Origin: Sphingopyxis sp.
GTDB lineage: Bacteria; Pseudomonadota; Alphaproteobacteria; Sphingomonadales; Sphingomonadaceae
Assembly: GCA_013823985.1 (NCBI GenBank)
Contig: PNNB01000015.1
Span: 364,899-428,898, forward strand
Length of the DNA stretch: 64,000 nucleotides
Direction: 5' to 3'
Positions within the stretch are counted from its first letter, which is position 1; every line of letters begins with the position of its first letter. The notes beneath the pieces are model-generated. The model did not search any database, had not been told where the DNA came from, and worked only from the letters and a program-made list of their open reading frames with translations. A program made the position numbers and the translations under genes. Shown here piece after piece: positions 45,384-55,265 of the stretch.

Positions 45384-47102
45384 TTATCCTAAATGGCGCA
45401 ATTGCCAGCTGAAGGTGAGGCCGCCCTTACCGGAATCGGCGCCAATCACAAGTTGATGCGTGGGATGCGGGCGACCTTCTTCGTCGACCCAGAGGCTTTC
45501 GTCGACCGCAAGCGTCCCGCCCGCTGCGGCAAAGGCCCAATTGCTGCCGTCCGCCATACGCAGCAACGCGGTCTGCTTGTTCTCGGTCGGCATGATCTCG
45601 ATATCGGGGCCAAGGTGGAAACGGACATGCACCGGCGTGCCTTCCTTGGACCTGCCTTTGGGCAGCAGCGTATCTTCGCCGCGCAATTCCAGCCCGTCGG
45701 AACGCATTATCAGCAGCCGCGAATGGATATAGCCATAGCCGCGCACATAGCCGTCATGGCTCGCTTCGATGCGCGTGGCCTTGTCGACGTCCCTGCGCTC
45801 AAGGCCGACTTCCGCCACGCCCTTGCCCAGTTGCCCGCCCTGCAGAATCGCGGTCGAGTTGGTGTCGTTGATGCACAGCGTCGAGTGCGCCGCCGTCGTG
45901 CGCAGGCCGCGCGCCAAAGCCACAGGGATGGACGAGCCGACCAACGCCGCGCCACCACAATTCACGATGATCCGCTGGCGCCCGTGCGACAGTTCAAACG
46001 CAAGTGTCGAGGCGCATCCCGATGCCGACTGCCGCGCGAGGGGCGGCGGGCCGGCGTCCAGAAGCAGCACCGACTTGCCCGCCGAGACCCTTTGGTAGCC
46101 CCAGTCCAGCGCCTGCCTGTGCGGACGGGCGCGCACTTCGCTCGCGGCGACCAGCGCCTCGATGCTGTCGGCGGCCATATGGGCAGACCCCTGCCACGCC
46201 CCCAGCCCGCCATCGGCATGCGTCAGGCCAAGCAGCGCCGGAACCGCGCGGCCAATGGCGTCGGACAGGAAAGCGGGAACCATCTCCTTGCGGGCGTTAT
46301 AGCATTGTTTCAGCAGGCTCAGCAGGCCGATCAGCTCGATCAGCTGCACCGGCGAGCGCGAAATCACGCCGCCATCGGGGAAGATCGTCGCCTGAAGCGA
46401 GGCGGCCAAGCCATCCTCCCCCACGGCCCGCCGCGCCTTGCCCTCTGGCAGCAGCAGCGAAGCCGCGACGACGCCGGCCCAGCCGAGGCTTTTGGCAAAA
46501 TGGCTTTGCGCGCGCGGTGCCGACTGGTCGAGATGGCGCGCGACACGGGCAAAATGGTTGATGACACGCGACCGGTAGACCGGATCATTGCTGCTGAGCA
46601 AAAGCGGGGAACCGGCGGCCATGTTGAGCAGCCGCCACGCGCAATTGTCGACGCGCCAGGCAGGCTCGCGCGTTTTCATGCCATTGGCGATCAGCCAGTC
46701 GTCCGCTATCGACGCAGCGATCGGCGCACCTTCGCCCCGGTTTGTCGCCGCCGCCAGATCGCGCAGCCAGCCAAAGCGGTGGATATAATCCGTCATCGTC
46801 GGGGGCAGGGCCAGCTTTTGATAGTCCAGCCCGCTGAACGCCTGCTCAAATCCCTGATGGTAGAATTTACCCATACGCAGCGCCTGCCCGCGCGCCGCAT
46901 CGCCCTTCAATATATCTTCGGGCACGGTGATCAGACGAAGCGGCACCTTCCCCTTCAGCCGCCCGCTGTGCAGGGGCGTGCGCCAGGTCAGTTTGTAGAA
47001 TTGCAACGACAGACGTTCGAAAAGATTCTGGCCCACACCCGTAGGCCTGACGATCAATGCCGCCTGCCTTATTCCTTCATCGCCTGCGTCATTTTCTCTC
47101 AT
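45384..47102 (-). CDS. Heparinase II/III family protein
   Basis: Encodes 572 aa. An alpha-helical N-terminal (about 1-330, including [15 protein letters not shown] and [19 protein letters not shown]) plus a beta-sandwich C-terminal ([25 protein letters not shown]), the usual polysaccharide-lyase arrangement. No signal peptide is obvious. Members next to rsmB and purH are conserved in alphaproteobacteria and probably act on a cell-surface or periplasmic glycan rather than heparin. It starts in the rpe stop (ATGA). Confidence 0.88.
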   Translation of the reverse strand: MRENDAGDEGIRQAALIVRPTGVGQNLFERLSLQFYKLTWRTPLHSGRLKGKVPLRLITVPEDILKGDAARGQALRMGKFYHQGFEQAFSGLDYQKLALPPTMTDYIHRFGWLRDLAAATNRGEGAPIAASIADDWLIANGMKTREPAWRVDNCAWRLLNMAAGSPLLLSSNDPVYRSRVINHFARVARHLDQSAPRAQSHFAKSLGWAGVVAASLLLPEGKARRAVGEDGLAASLQATIFPDGGVISRSPVQLIELIGLLSLLKQCYNARKEMVPAFLSDAIGRAVPALLGLTHADGGLGAWQGSAHMAADSIEALVAASEVRARPHRQALDWGYQRVSAGKSVLLLDAGPPPLARQSASGCASTLAFELSHGRQRIIVNCGGAALVGSSIPVALARGLRTTAAHSTLCINDTNSTAILQGGQLGKGVAEVGLERRDVDKATRIEASHDGYVRGYGYIHSRLLIMRSDGLELRGEDTLLPKGRSKEGTPVHVRFHLGPDIEIMPTENKQTALLRMADGSNWAFAAAGGTLAVDESLWVDEEGRPHPTHQLVIGADSGKGGLTFSWQLRHLG

Positions 47103-47761
47103 CCACCCCTCAATGCGTGGATGTTGGCGGCATATTGGTCAGGGCCACCTTTAAACGTCGCTGTCCCGGCCACCAGCGTATCGGCGCCCGCCGCAATTGC
47201 CAGCGGCGCTGTTTCGACGGTGATACCTCCATCGACCTCCAGCCGGATATCGCGGCCCGTCTTGTCGATCATTTTGCGGATCGCCTCGATCTTGCGCAAC
47301 TGGCTTGAAATGAAGCTTTGCCCGCCAAAGCCGGGATTGACGCTCATCACCAGGACAAGGTCGACATCATCGATCAGATAGTCGAGCATCTTGGCTGGCG
47401 TCGCCGGATTCAGCACAACGCCCGCCTGCTTGCCCAGTGACTTGATCAGCTGCACCGTCCGGTGGGGATGCGGGCCAGCTTCGGGATGGAAGGATATGAT
47501 ATCCGCGCCGGCATCCGCAAAGTCTTTCACATAGTGATCGACCGGCGAAATCATCAGATGCACGTCGAACGGCTTGCTGCTGTGGGGGCGGAGCGCTTTG
47601 ACTACCGCCGGACCGATGGTGATGTTGGGCACAAAATGCCCGTCCATGACATCGACATGGATCCAGTCACAACCCGCCGCGTCAATGGCGCGCACCTCTT
47701 CACCCAGCCGGGCAAAATCGGCAGAGAGGATGGAAGGCGCGATGCGGATGGCGCGGGTCAT
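47099..47761 (-). CDS. rpe: Ribulose-phosphate 3-epimerase
   Basis: Encodes 220 aa. TIM-barrel enzyme of the pentose phosphate pathway interconverting ribulose 5-P and xylulose 5-P. Metal and catalytic marks: [67 protein letters not shown] short stem-like GC stretch (47765-47800) precedes it on the operon path. Confidence 0.98.
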   Translation of the reverse strand: MTRAIRIAPSILSADFARLGEEVRAIDAAGCDWIHVDVMDGHFVPNITIGPAVVKALRPHSSKPFDVHLMISPVDHYVKDFADAGADIISFHPEAGPHPHRTVQLIKSLGKQAGVVLNPATPAKMLDYLIDDVDLVLVMSVNPGFGGQSFISSQLRKIEAIRKMIDKTGRDIRLEVDGGITVETAPLAIAAGADTLVAGTATFKGGPDQYAANIHALRGG

Positions 47762-47821
47762 GAAAGGCGCTTAGCGGCCTGAAACGCCAGCGGCAAGGCG
47801 AGCCGTTGCGTTATACACAGC

Positions 47822-48355
47822 TTATCGTGCGGCTGGACTCGGTTCGCGGCGGTAAATGAACAGGTCACCGATGACATCGTGCGATTCGGCAAATTTCGTG
47901 AAGCCCAACTTGGCCGCGACATTGTGCGAGGCGCTGTTCCCCCGGTCAATGATGCACCGGATTTCGCCCAGCCGCGCCTCTTCATCCGCCCATTGCAAAA
48001 TGGCGGTCAGGGCTTCGGTCGCATATCCTTTGCCCCAGGCATCGGGCACGAATGCCCAGCCTGCTTCGGGAAAGTCCTCCAGTTCGGGCAGGCCCCGTTC
48101 GAACCGGGCCAGACCGCCATTGCCGACAAAGGCGCCCGTCTCCCGTTCGACAAAGGACCAATAGCCATAGCCCAGAAGCGACCAGAGCCCGATTCCCGCC
48201 AGAAACTTGCCCCAGCTGGTGTTCCGGCTTCGCGGTTCGCCCCCGATAAATTCGGTCATGCGCGGATCGGCCCATGCGGCGGCATATGCCGCCCAATGCG
48301 CAAGCGACATGGGCTCGATACGGAGACGTTCGGTGGTCAGCGTTGGTGCGTTCAT
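47822..48355 (-). CDS. GNAT family N-acetyltransferase
   Basis: Encodes 177 aa from ATG 48355; the longer reading overlaps rsmB and is not used. Typical RimJ/RimL-type layout: LTTERLRIEPMSLAHWAAYA, acetyl-CoA binding in AFVPDAWGKGYATEALTAIL, and the closing NSASHNVAAKLGF. Acetylates an amine of unknown identity. Located 5 nt after rsmB. Confidence 0.93.
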   Translation of the reverse strand: MNAPTLTTERLRIEPMSLAHWAAYAAAWADPRMTEFIGGEPRSRNTSWGKFLAGIGLWSLLGYGYWSFVERETGAFVGNGGLARFERGLPELEDFPEAGWAFVPDAWGKGYATEALTAILQWADEEARLGEIRCIIDRGNSASHNVAAKLGFTKFAESHDVIGDLFIYRREPSPAAR

Positions 48356-48360
48356 CTTGC

Positions 48361-49632
48361 TCAGGCGCCCTTTCGCATGAAACGGGCGATGAAAAAGCCG
48401 TCCATCCCGCCCTTGTCCGCCAGCATATGCGGCATAGTCCGAACATGACCCTGTGCATCGGCTTCGACGCCCTTGGGCAATTCCTCTGCCTCCACGGCGC
48501 GCGTGGCAAAATCCGGATGTTTGGACAGGAACAGTTCCGCCTGCGCCTCGCCCTCCTGCGGCTCCAGCGAGCAGGTGGCGAACACGAACATACCGCCGGG
48601 CTTCACCCATGATGCCGCGCGGTCCAGCATGGCGCATTGCAGAGCGGCCAGATTGTTGATCTGCTTGATATCGATGCGTTGCAGAACGTCGGGATGGCGA
48701 CGCATCGTGCCGGTCGCGCTGCAAGGCGCGTCCAGAAGAATGGCATCATATTGGCCCGAAGGTTCCCATTCCATCAAATCGGCCGTGACCCGTTCGGCGT
48801 TGAGCTGCGTACGTTCCAGATTGGCCATCAACCGGTCCATGCGCCGCGCACTATTGTCCAGCGCGGTGACCGCAAATCCCGCAGCCGAAAGCTGCATGGT
48901 CTTGCCACCCGGTGCCGCGCATAGATCGAGCGCCCGCTTGCCCGCACCATCGCCCAGCAGCCGCGCGGGCAGGCTGGCGGCAAGGTCCTGCACCCACCAT
49001 GCGCCTTCGTCATAGCCCTGCAATTCTTCCACCGCCGTACCGCGCGGCAAGCGCACATGACCGGGCATCAGGCTTTCACCGCCCAATATGTCCGCCCAAT
49101 GCGCCGTCGCAGCCGGATCGCGCAGCGCCAGATCGAGCGGAGGCGGCGCGGATAAGGCGGCCTGCGCCCCTGTGACCATGGCATCGCCCCATGCCGGATG
49201 CCACCGCATCATCACGGCTTCGGGCAAGGATGGTAGTTCGGGTAAGGCGGCATTGGCACGCAACAGGGAACCGAGCACGCCATGCACCAACCGGCGCGGA
49301 CCTTTGTCGACCAGCGGTAGCGCGGTCGCAATCACGGCATGGGGCGGCGTCCCCAGCAACAGGATCTGCGCCAGCGCCAGCCGCAAGACCATACGGGCCT
49401 TGCTGTCGTCCGGCAGCGCCTGCTTCGTTTTGCTGTCAATCAGGACATCGAGGTCAACTGACCAGCGCAGGCTTTCCTGCGCGATCGCAATCGCCAATGC
49501 CCGATCCGGCGGCGACAGGCCCTTGGTCGCATTGGCCGTCGCCTGATCCATGGGCGTGCCCATGCGCATGACCGCATCAAGCAGGCGCAAGGCCGCGCGG
49601 CGGGTGGGAAGGCCGGAAATTTCTTCGTTCAT
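48361..49632 (-). CDS. rsmB: RsmB/NOP family 16S rRNA (cytosine-C5) methyltransferase
   Basis: Encodes 423 aa. N-terminal NusB-like RNA-binding domain (about 1-145, TRRAALRLLDAVMRMG, PDRALAIAIAQESLRWSV) then the methyltransferase: SAM loop LDLCAAPGGKTMQLSAAG, the general-acid motif ILLDAPCSATGTMRRHPD and the second Cys ATCSLEPQEGEAQ. RsmB methylates C967 of 16S rRNA in E. coli. Second gene of the operon from htpX. Confidence 0.96.
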   Translation of the reverse strand: MNEEISGLPTRRAALRLLDAVMRMGTPMDQATANATKGLSPPDRALAIAIAQESLRWSVDLDVLIDSKTKQALPDDSKARMVLRLALAQILLLGTPPHAVIATALPLVDKGPRRLVHGVLGSLLRANAALPELPSLPEAVMMRWHPAWGDAMVTGAQAALSAPPPLDLALRDPAATAHWADILGGESLMPGHVRLPRGTAVEELQGYDEGAWWVQDLAASLPARLLGDGAGKRALDLCAAPGGKTMQLSAAGFAVTALDNSARRMDRLMANLERTQLNAERVTADLMEWEPSGQYDAILLDAPCSATGTMRRHPDVLQRIDIKQINNLAALQCAMLDRAASWVKPGGMFVFATCSLEPQEGEAQAELFLSKHPDFATRAVEAEELPKGVEADAQGHVRTMPHMLADKGGMDGFFIARFMRKGA

Positions 49633-49705
49633 GAATGCCCGTTAGGCGGTCGCCCCGCGAACCTCAATCAGATTGTCCTATCCCGGCATCCACAGGGGAT
49701 ACAGC

Positions 49706-50590
49706 TTATTCCCGGCCCAGGGGATCCAATGCGCTGCGGCGCGGCTTTTGCGGCATTTCACCGGTGCGTATCTCGCCCGCCAAATCCTGCAAGGCAGCGA
49801 TGCGGTTTTCGGTCGCCGGATGGGTCGAAAAAAGCTCCGACACTTGCGTGGGGACGATATAGAGTTGCGCCGCCGATGGATTGGCCTCGCTGACGGGATT
49901 GCGGATTGCCTGCGCAGCACCGGAAATCTTGGCCAAGGCCGAGGCGAGCGCCATCGGCTTGCCCGATATTTCCGCGCCGCCCCGGTCCGCGCCATATTCG
50001 CGGGTCCGGCTGATCGCCATTTGCACGATCATCGCGGCAAAGGGTGCGACCAGCACCGCGGCCAAAGCGGCCAGCCCGCCGCTGCGATCATCCCCGCTGC
50101 GGAAGAAAAGACCGAAATTGGCGAGCATCGAAATTGCGCCCGCAATCGTCGCCACCATGGTCATGATCAGCGTGTCGCGGTTTTTCACATGCGCCAGTTC
50201 ATGCGCCATCACGCCTTCAATCTCGTCACGGTTGAGCATGTTCATCAAACCTGTGGTCGCCGCGACCGCCGCATTTTCGGGGTTGCGCCCGGTGGCAAAG
50301 GCGTTGGGATGCGGGCTGTCGATAATATAGACCTTGGGCATCGGCAGATCCGCCCGTTGCGCGAGGCTGCGGACCATGGTGTAGAATTCAGGTGCACTGT
50401 TGATGTCGACTTCGCGGGCGTCATGCATCCGCAGCACGATCTTGTCGGCATTCCAGAATGTGAAAATATTCATGCCGAATGCGAGGAGCAGCGCAATCAT
50501 CGCGCCGCCTGATCCGCCCAGCATATAGCCCAGCGCCATGAACAGCGCGGTCAGTCCGGCCAGTAACATTGTGGTTTTGAGCATGTTCAT
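49706..50590 (-). CDS. htpX: Zinc metalloprotease HtpX
   Basis: Encodes 294 aa from ATG 50590, with AGGAG 10 nt upstream. Four hydrophobic segments and the zinc site [10 protein letters not shown] with a distal Glu in [15 protein letters not shown]. HtpX degrades damaged inner-membrane proteins with FtsH. The conserved pairing with rsmB and with DUF1674 on the opposite strand fits alphaproteobacteria. Confidence 0.96.
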   Translation of the reverse strand: MNMLKTTMLLAGLTALFMALGYMLGGSGGAMIALLLAFGMNIFTFWNADKIVLRMHDAREVDINSAPEFYTMVRSLAQRADLPMPKVYIIDSPHPNAFATGRNPENAAVAATTGLMNMLNRDEIEGVMAHELAHVKNRDTLIMTMVATIAGAISMLANFGLFFRSGDDRSGGLAALAAVLVAPFAAMIVQMAISRTREYGADRGGAEISGKPMALASALAKISGAAQAIRNPVSEANPSAAQLYIVPTQVSELFSTHPATENRIAALQDLAGEIRTGEMPQKPRRSALDPLGRE

Positions 50591-50655
50591 CTTGCAAATA
50601 CTCCTGTTGCACCCAATGTGGGAACTATCCGAAATTCCTTCAAGGAGCATCCGCC

Positions 50656-50820
50656 ATGGGCCAGCGCCCACCCCATGTGAAAGCACCTGCATATTTGTCG
50701 AAAAGCCCGCCGGTGCCGGAGCCCAAGGATGTGGCGCGCGAGCCTGAACCGGATTCAGAGCGGCCTGATCCGGTTCGCTATGGTGATTGGGAGCTGAAAG
50801 GCGTGGCGATCGACTTCTGA
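50656..50820 (+). CDS. DUF1674 / SdhAF4-like small protein
   Basis: Encodes 54 aa; ATG 50656 has AAGGAG 8 nt upstream. The C-terminus [17 protein letters not shown] is the DUF1674 signature shared with mitochondrial SDHAF4, which binds flavinated SdhA and promotes succinate dehydrogenase assembly. A Pro/Glu-rich disordered N-terminus precedes it. Divergent from htpX (65 nt), a common position in alphaproteobacteria. Confidence 0.88.
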   Translation: MGQRPPHVKAPAYLSKSPPVPEPKDVAREPEPDSERPDPVRYGDWELKGVAIDF

Positions 50821-50829
50821 ACCACAGAA

Positions 50830-50849
50830 TTGGGCGATCAACTGCCCAA
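50830..50849 (+). terminator. Weak hairpin after the DUF1674 gene
   Basis: TTGGGC-(8 nt)-GCCCAA followed by AATTTGT, starting 9 nt after the stop. A 6-bp stem; could end the DUF1674 transcript before the ATP-grasp gene. Two copies of TTTGTGCA (50852-50859 and 50890-50897) lie in the same gap. Confidence 0.4.
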
Positions 50850-50908
50850 AATTTGTGCACGTGCGAAGTTACTTGTTCTCTGCATTATTTTTGTGCAGAC
50901 ATTAGGCA

Positions 50909-52339
50909 ATGGCAACAAAACCGCCCTGCTTTGATGAAATGCTGAATGAGGATGGTACGCCGCGCGCGGCTTATGCAGCCTATCATAAATGGTTCAGCGA
51001 GCAGGACAGCACCCATCTGAAGCAGAAGGCCCGCGATGCGGAGGAGTTTTTCCGCCGTACCGGTATCACCTTTGCTGTCTATGGCGATGACGAGGCCGAA
51101 GAACGGCTGATCCCGTTCGACATCATCCCGCGCATTGTCACGGCGCGGCAGTGGACGAAATTGTCACGCGGAATCGAACAGCGCGTCCGCGCCATCAACG
51201 CCTTTTTGCAGGATATCTACCACCGGCAGGAAATTGTCCGTGCCGGTCGTTTGCCGGTTGATCTTCTGGTCAAGAACGAAGCCTTTGTTTCGCAGATGAT
51301 CGGCTTCACACCCCCCGGCGGTGTATACACGCATATTGTGGGCATCGACCTTGTGCGCACCGGACCCGATGAATTCATGGTGCTGGAAGATAACGCCCGC
51401 ACCCCGTCGGGCGTATCCTATATGCTCGAAAACCGCGAAACGATGATGAACATGTTCCCCGAACTGTTCAGCACCATCCGCGTCCGAAATGTCAGTGATT
51501 ATCCCAAGAACCTGCGCGCCTCGCTCAGTCGCGTTGCCCCGCCCGCCTGCACGGGCGACCCCGTTGTGGCGGTGCTCACCCCCGGCATCCACAACAGCGC
51601 CTATTTCGAACATGCGTTCCTTGCCGACCAGATGGGCGCCGAACTGGTCGAAGGGCATGATATCCGGATCGTAAATGGCCGGGTCGCGATGCGCACAACC
51701 CGCGGGTACCAGCCGATTGATGTGCTCTACCGGCGGCTGGACGACGACTATCTCGACCCGCTGATTTTCAAGCCGGATTCGGTTTTGGGCATCCCCGGAA
51801 TTTTTGATCTGTACCGCGCCGGCAAGATCACCATTGCCAATGCGCCGGGCACCGGGATCGCCGACGACAAGGCGATCTACAGTTATATGCCCGACATTGT
51901 CGAATTCTACACAGGCGAAAAACCCATCCTCAAAAATGTCGACACATGGCGCTGTTCGGAACCGGACTCACTGGCCTATGTGCTCGACCATCTGTCCGAA
52001 CTGGTGGTCAAGGAAGTCCATGGTTCGGGTGGGTACGGGATGCTGATCGGACCTGCGGCAAGCAAAAAGGAATTGGCCGCCTTTGCGGCAAAGCTGCGGG
52101 CCAAACCGGCCAATTATATCGCGCAGCCGACGCTAGCCTTGTCGACCATACCCATTTTCGCCAACAGCGGCCTTGCCCCCCGCCATGTCGACCTGCGGCC
52201 TTTCGTGCTGGTATCGCCCGACAAGATCGACATCACGCCCGGTGGCCTGACCCGCGTGGCATTGCGCAAGGGGTCGCTGGTGGTCAATTCAAGCCAGGGC
52301 GGCGGCACCAAAGACAGCTGGGTCATCGAGGATGATTGA
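50909..52339 (+). CDS. Circularly permuted ATP-grasp protein (Anbu cluster)
   Basis: Encodes 476 aa (DUF404/DUF407 type). Visible marks: the opening FDEMLNEDGTPRAAYAAYHK, FMVLEDNARTPSGVSYMLEN, the ATP-binding loop KEVHGSGGYGMLIGPAASKK and PTLALSTIPIFA. ATP-grasp ligases activate carboxylates and join them to amines. Neighbours are alpha-E, transglutaminase and Anbu genes in the same direction, the arrangement described in comparative genomics as a predicted peptide-synthesis or tagging system. The biochemical substrate is unknown. Confidence 0.93.
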   Translation: MATKPPCFDEMLNEDGTPRAAYAAYHKWFSEQDSTHLKQKARDAEEFFRRTGITFAVYGDDEAEERLIPFDIIPRIVTARQWTKLSRGIEQRVRAINAFLQDIYHRQEIVRAGRLPVDLLVKNEAFVSQMIGFTPPGGVYTHIVGIDLVRTGPDEFMVLEDNARTPSGVSYMLENRETMMNMFPELFSTIRVRNVSDYPKNLRASLSRVAPPACTGDPVVAVLTPGIHNSAYFEHAFLADQMGAELVEGHDIRIVNGRVAMRTTRGYQPIDVLYRRLDDDYLDPLIFKPDSVLGIPGIFDLYRAGKITIANAPGTGIADDKAIYSYMPDIVEFYTGEKPILKNVDTWRCSEPDSLAYVLDHLSELVVKEVHGSGGYGMLIGPAASKKELAAFAAKLRAKPANYIAQPTLALSTIPIFANSGLAPRHVDLRPFVLVSPDKIDITPGGLTRVALRKGSLVVNSSQGGGTKDSWVIEDD

Positions 52340-52342
52340 ACC

Positions 52343-53284
52343 ATGCTAGGCAAGACCGCTTCGGGCATATTCTGGATGTTCCGCTATCTGGAGCGGGCGG
52401 AGAATATTGCGCGGCTGATCGAAACCGGACACCGCTTTACCCTCACCCGCAATCGGGGACGGCAGGACGAATGGCGCTCGATCCTCTCGGCGCTCGGCAT
52501 GGACGCCGCTTACCGCGCCAGTCATGAGGAATATAATGCTGCGCAGGTCGTTGATTATCTGCTGCGCGACAAGACCAATCCGGGCAATTTGCGCAACCTG
52601 ATCGACAGCGCGCGGCAAAATGCGCGGACCACGCGTACCGCGATTACCCGTGAATTGTGGGAAGCGGTCAATGAATGCTGGATCTGCGTCAACGACGCGC
52701 TGAAACGGCAAGTGCGCGAGGCGGAATTGCCCGCTACCATCGATCTCATCGAGCGGCAGACGGCGCAGGTGCGCGGTGCGCTGGAAAACACGATGCTGCG
52801 CAACGATGGGTATAATTTCAGCCGTGTGGGCAATTTTATCGAGCGCGCCGACAGCATGGCGCGGCTTCTTGACGTCAAATACTATGTGCTTTTGCCGTCG
52901 GTTTCCTTTGTCGGGTCCTCGCTCGACAATATCCAGTGGGAAACGATCCTGCGGTCGACCTCGGCCTACAGCGCCTATCGCTGGCTCTATCCCGGACGGG
53001 CGAGCGCGCTGGGTATTGCCGACTTTCTCATCCTTGACCGCCGCTTTCCGCGCAGCCTTGCCTTTTGCTATGGCAAGCTGACCGACAATTTGCGGCACCT
53101 TGCCATGTCCTACGGCGTCCAGTCGGACAGCCTGACCGAAGCCGAGCGCATCTACGCCGGGTTCGCCTCGCTCACCGCTGCGTCGATATTGGAAGACGGC
53201 CTGCACGAATTTCTGGTCGATTTTCTGGCGCAGAACCGCAGGCTGGCGGCGATGGTAGAGCAAGAATATAGGTTCAACTCCTGA
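52343..53284 (+). CDS. Alpha-E domain protein (DUF403)
   Basis: Encodes 313 aa, nearly all helical, starting 3 nt after the ATP-grasp stop. Conserved opening ASGIFWMFRYLERAENIARL and later NFIERADSMARLLDVKYY, with Glu/Arg-rich helices that name the domain. It is found beside or fused to the same ATP-grasp family, so it likely forms a complex with it. Stop overlaps the next start (TGATG). Confidence 0.93.
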   Translation: MLGKTASGIFWMFRYLERAENIARLIETGHRFTLTRNRGRQDEWRSILSALGMDAAYRASHEEYNAAQVVDYLLRDKTNPGNLRNLIDSARQNARTTRTAITRELWEAVNECWICVNDALKRQVREAELPATIDLIERQTAQVRGALENTMLRNDGYNFSRVGNFIERADSMARLLDVKYYVLLPSVSFVGSSLDNIQWETILRSTSAYSAYRWLYPGRASALGIADFLILDRRFPRSLAFCYGKLTDNLRHLAMSYGVQSDSLTEAERIYAGFASLTAASILEDGLHEFLVDFLAQNRRLAAMVEQEYRFNS

Positions 53285-54084
53285 TGCTTTTGTCCATACA
53301 CCACAAAACCGAATATCAGTTCGACCTGCCCGTGCATTATGCGCTGCAGCGGCTGAAGCTGCGGCCCAAAGACGGGGCGGGGCAGCGGATAATCGACTGG
53401 AACCTGACCGTCGACGGCGGCACGGTCGAGGCCGAGCATGATGATCCGCACAACAACCATGTCACCTTGATCTCGATCCAGGAAGGCCGCACCGCGATCA
53501 CCATCAGCTGCCAGGGTCAGGTGGAAACCACCGACAACCACGGCATATTGGGCCGCCACCGCAGCCATGTGCCGCTCTGGGCCTTTTGCCGGCCGACGCG
53601 GCTGACGACCGCCGGGCGGGGCGTGCAAAAGCTGGTGACGGGTATCGACCGCGAACAGTCGGACAAGCTGGCCTTGCTGCATCAATTGTCCGCGCATATC
53701 CTGGGCTCGGTCACCTATCAGGGCGGCGCGACAGGCGTCGACAGCAGCGCGGAGCATGCGATCGCCGCAGGGGCGGGTGTGTGCCAGGACCATGCCCATA
53801 TCTTCATCGCCGCCTGCCGGTCGATGGGCATTCCGGCGCGCTATGTGTCCGGCTATCTGATGATGGACGGGCAGGTGGAACAATCCGCAAGCCATGCCTG
53901 GGCCGAAGCGCATGTCGACGCGATCGGCTGGGTCGGGTTCGATATCTCGAACGGCATCAGCCCGGATGGCCGCTATGTGCGCGTCGCGACCGGCTTCGAC
54001 TATCGCGATGCCGCACCCATTTCGGGCATGTCCTTTGGCGCGCGCGACAAAAGCATGGTTGTCAGCTTGCGGGTGGAACAGTAA
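53284..54084 (+). CDS. Transglutaminase-like cysteine peptidase (Anbu cluster)
   Basis: Encodes 266 aa. N-terminal beta domain starts MLLSIHHKTEYQFDLPVHYA. Catalytic triad of the fold: Cys in GAGVCQDHAHIFIAACRSMG, His in ASHAWAEAHV, Asp in GWVGFDISNG. The enzyme could hydrolyse or transfer amide bonds, removing or attaching what the ATP-grasp protein makes. No signal peptide, so cytoplasmic. Followed after 37 nt by Anbu. Confidence 0.93.
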   Translation: MLLSIHHKTEYQFDLPVHYALQRLKLRPKDGAGQRIIDWNLTVDGGTVEAEHDDPHNNHVTLISIQEGRTAITISCQGQVETTDNHGILGRHRSHVPLWAFCRPTRLTTAGRGVQKLVTGIDREQSDKLALLHQLSAHILGSVTYQGGATGVDSSAEHAIAAGAGVCQDHAHIFIAACRSMGIPARYVSGYLMMDGQVEQSASHAWAEAHVDAIGWVGFDISNGISPDGRYVRVATGFDYRDAAPISGMSFGARDKSMVVSLRVEQ

Positions 54085-54121
54085 GCGAATCAGTATCAAG
54101 GGTCGGGGGACTTTTCGAATA

Positions 54122-54868
54122 ATGACATATTGCGTGGGAATGTTGCTGGATAAGGGCATGGCGTTCATGTCCGACACGCGCACCAATTCGGGCGTCGACA
54201 ATATCTCGACCTTCCGCAAGATGTTCAGCTGGTCCGTCCCCGGTGAACGCTTCATCACGATGATGACCGCCGGCAATCTCGCCACCACACAGGCGCTGAT
54301 CAGCCAGCTCGAAGAACGCACCAAAGCCCCGAGCGAGCGCAAGCCGTCCATATTGGAAGCGCCGACCATGTTCCAGGTGGCCAATATCATCGGCACCACC
54401 CTGCGCGACACCATCGCGGCACGGGCGCTCACCGGGCCGGTCGCCGCCAGCCCCGCCCCCAATTTCAACGCCAGCGTCATCGTCGGCGGCCAGATCGCAG
54501 GCATGGAGCCGCGCCTCTATCTCATCTACCCCGAAGGCAATTTCATCGAGGCCAGCCCCGAAACGCCCTTTTTCCAGATCGGCGAGACCAAATATGGACG
54601 GCCCATCCTGGTGCGCGGTTTTGAATCGCACATGTCCTTCGCCGACATCACCAAATTGCTGATGGTCTCGTTCGATTCCACGTTGAAGGCGAACCTCTCC
54701 GTCGGCTTGCCGCTGGATCTGATGCTCTACCGCAACGACGATTTCGCCCCGTTCCACGAACGCCGCATCACCGCCGATGACCCCTATTTCGAAAAAATCT
54801 CCGACAGCTGGAGCGAGGCGCTACGCAACGCGTTCCATTCGTTGCCGGATTATGAGCTGGATGCCTGA
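54122..54868 (+). CDS. Anbu, proteasome-type Ntn hydrolase
   Basis: Encodes 248 aa from ATG 54122, close to GGGGGA. Proteasome beta-fold protein with the Anbu opening TYCVGMLLDKGMAFMSDTRT and NSGVDNISTFRKMFSW. Thr2 would become the N-terminal nucleophile after Met removal, with Asp and Lys partners in the same segment. Anbu assembles into an open helical ring in other bacteria; its substrates are unknown. Its stop lies 19 nt inside the convergent thioesterase gene. Confidence 0.93.
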   Translation: MTYCVGMLLDKGMAFMSDTRTNSGVDNISTFRKMFSWSVPGERFITMMTAGNLATTQALISQLEERTKAPSERKPSILEAPTMFQVANIIGTTLRDTIAARALTGPVAASPAPNFNASVIVGGQIAGMEPRLYLIYPEGNFIEASPETPFFQIGETKYGRPILVRGFESHMSFADITKLLMVSFDSTLKANLSVGLPLDLMLYRNDDFAPFHERRITADDPYFEKISDSWSEALRNAFHSLPDYELDA

Positions 54869-55260
54869 TTGCCGATAAAGGGCGCTGAAATGTCCGGCCG
54901 CACACGGGCCAGCCGTCCGGTCGCCCGGTCGATCATCGCCCAGGTGGTATTCGCCCGCACGATAACTTTCCCCGCCGCATCGACAAAATCGACCCGCCGG
55001 TCAAACTGCGCCCCCTTTGGCGCGCTTTCGATCCAGGTCCGGCCCGTCACGCTCTCACCCGCAGCGATATTGCCGCGATAGTCGATCTCGTGCCGGGTCA
55101 CGACCCAGATATAGGCCGCGATATGCTCCGGCGCGGCGACCGCCTGCCAGTGCGACGTCGCCATATCCTGTATCCACCGCACCCACACCGCATTGTTGAC
55201 ATGACCAAGTTCGTCGATGTCGGCAGGGGTGGCCGTGAAAACATGGGTGAAGGGCGTCAT
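54850..55260 (-). CDS. Hotdog-fold acyl-CoA thioesterase (4HBT/YbgC-like)
   Basis: Encodes 136 aa from ATG 55260, 5 nt after the S9 peptidase stop. Hotdog signature TPADIDELGHVNNAVWVRWI with the catalytic Asp, and DYRGNIAAGESVTGRTWIES. Hydrolyses acyl-CoA thioesters of unknown chain type. Overlaps the end of Anbu convergently by 19 nt. Confidence 0.9.
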   Translation of the reverse strand: MTPFTHVFTATPADIDELGHVNNAVWVRWIQDMATSHWQAVAAPEHIAAYIWVVTRHEIDYRGNIAAGESVTGRTWIESAPKGAQFDRRVDFVDAAGKVIVRANTTWAMIDRATGRLARVRPDISAPFIGNQASSS

Positions 55261-55265
55261 CGCCG

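Noticed and set aside
43793..47381. Long plus-strand ORFs opposite purH and the heparinase gene
   Set aside because: Mirror frames of confident genes; no motifs.
53586..54122. 178-aa plus-strand ORF inside the transglutaminase gene
   Set aside because: Off-frame within a gene with an intact catalytic triad.
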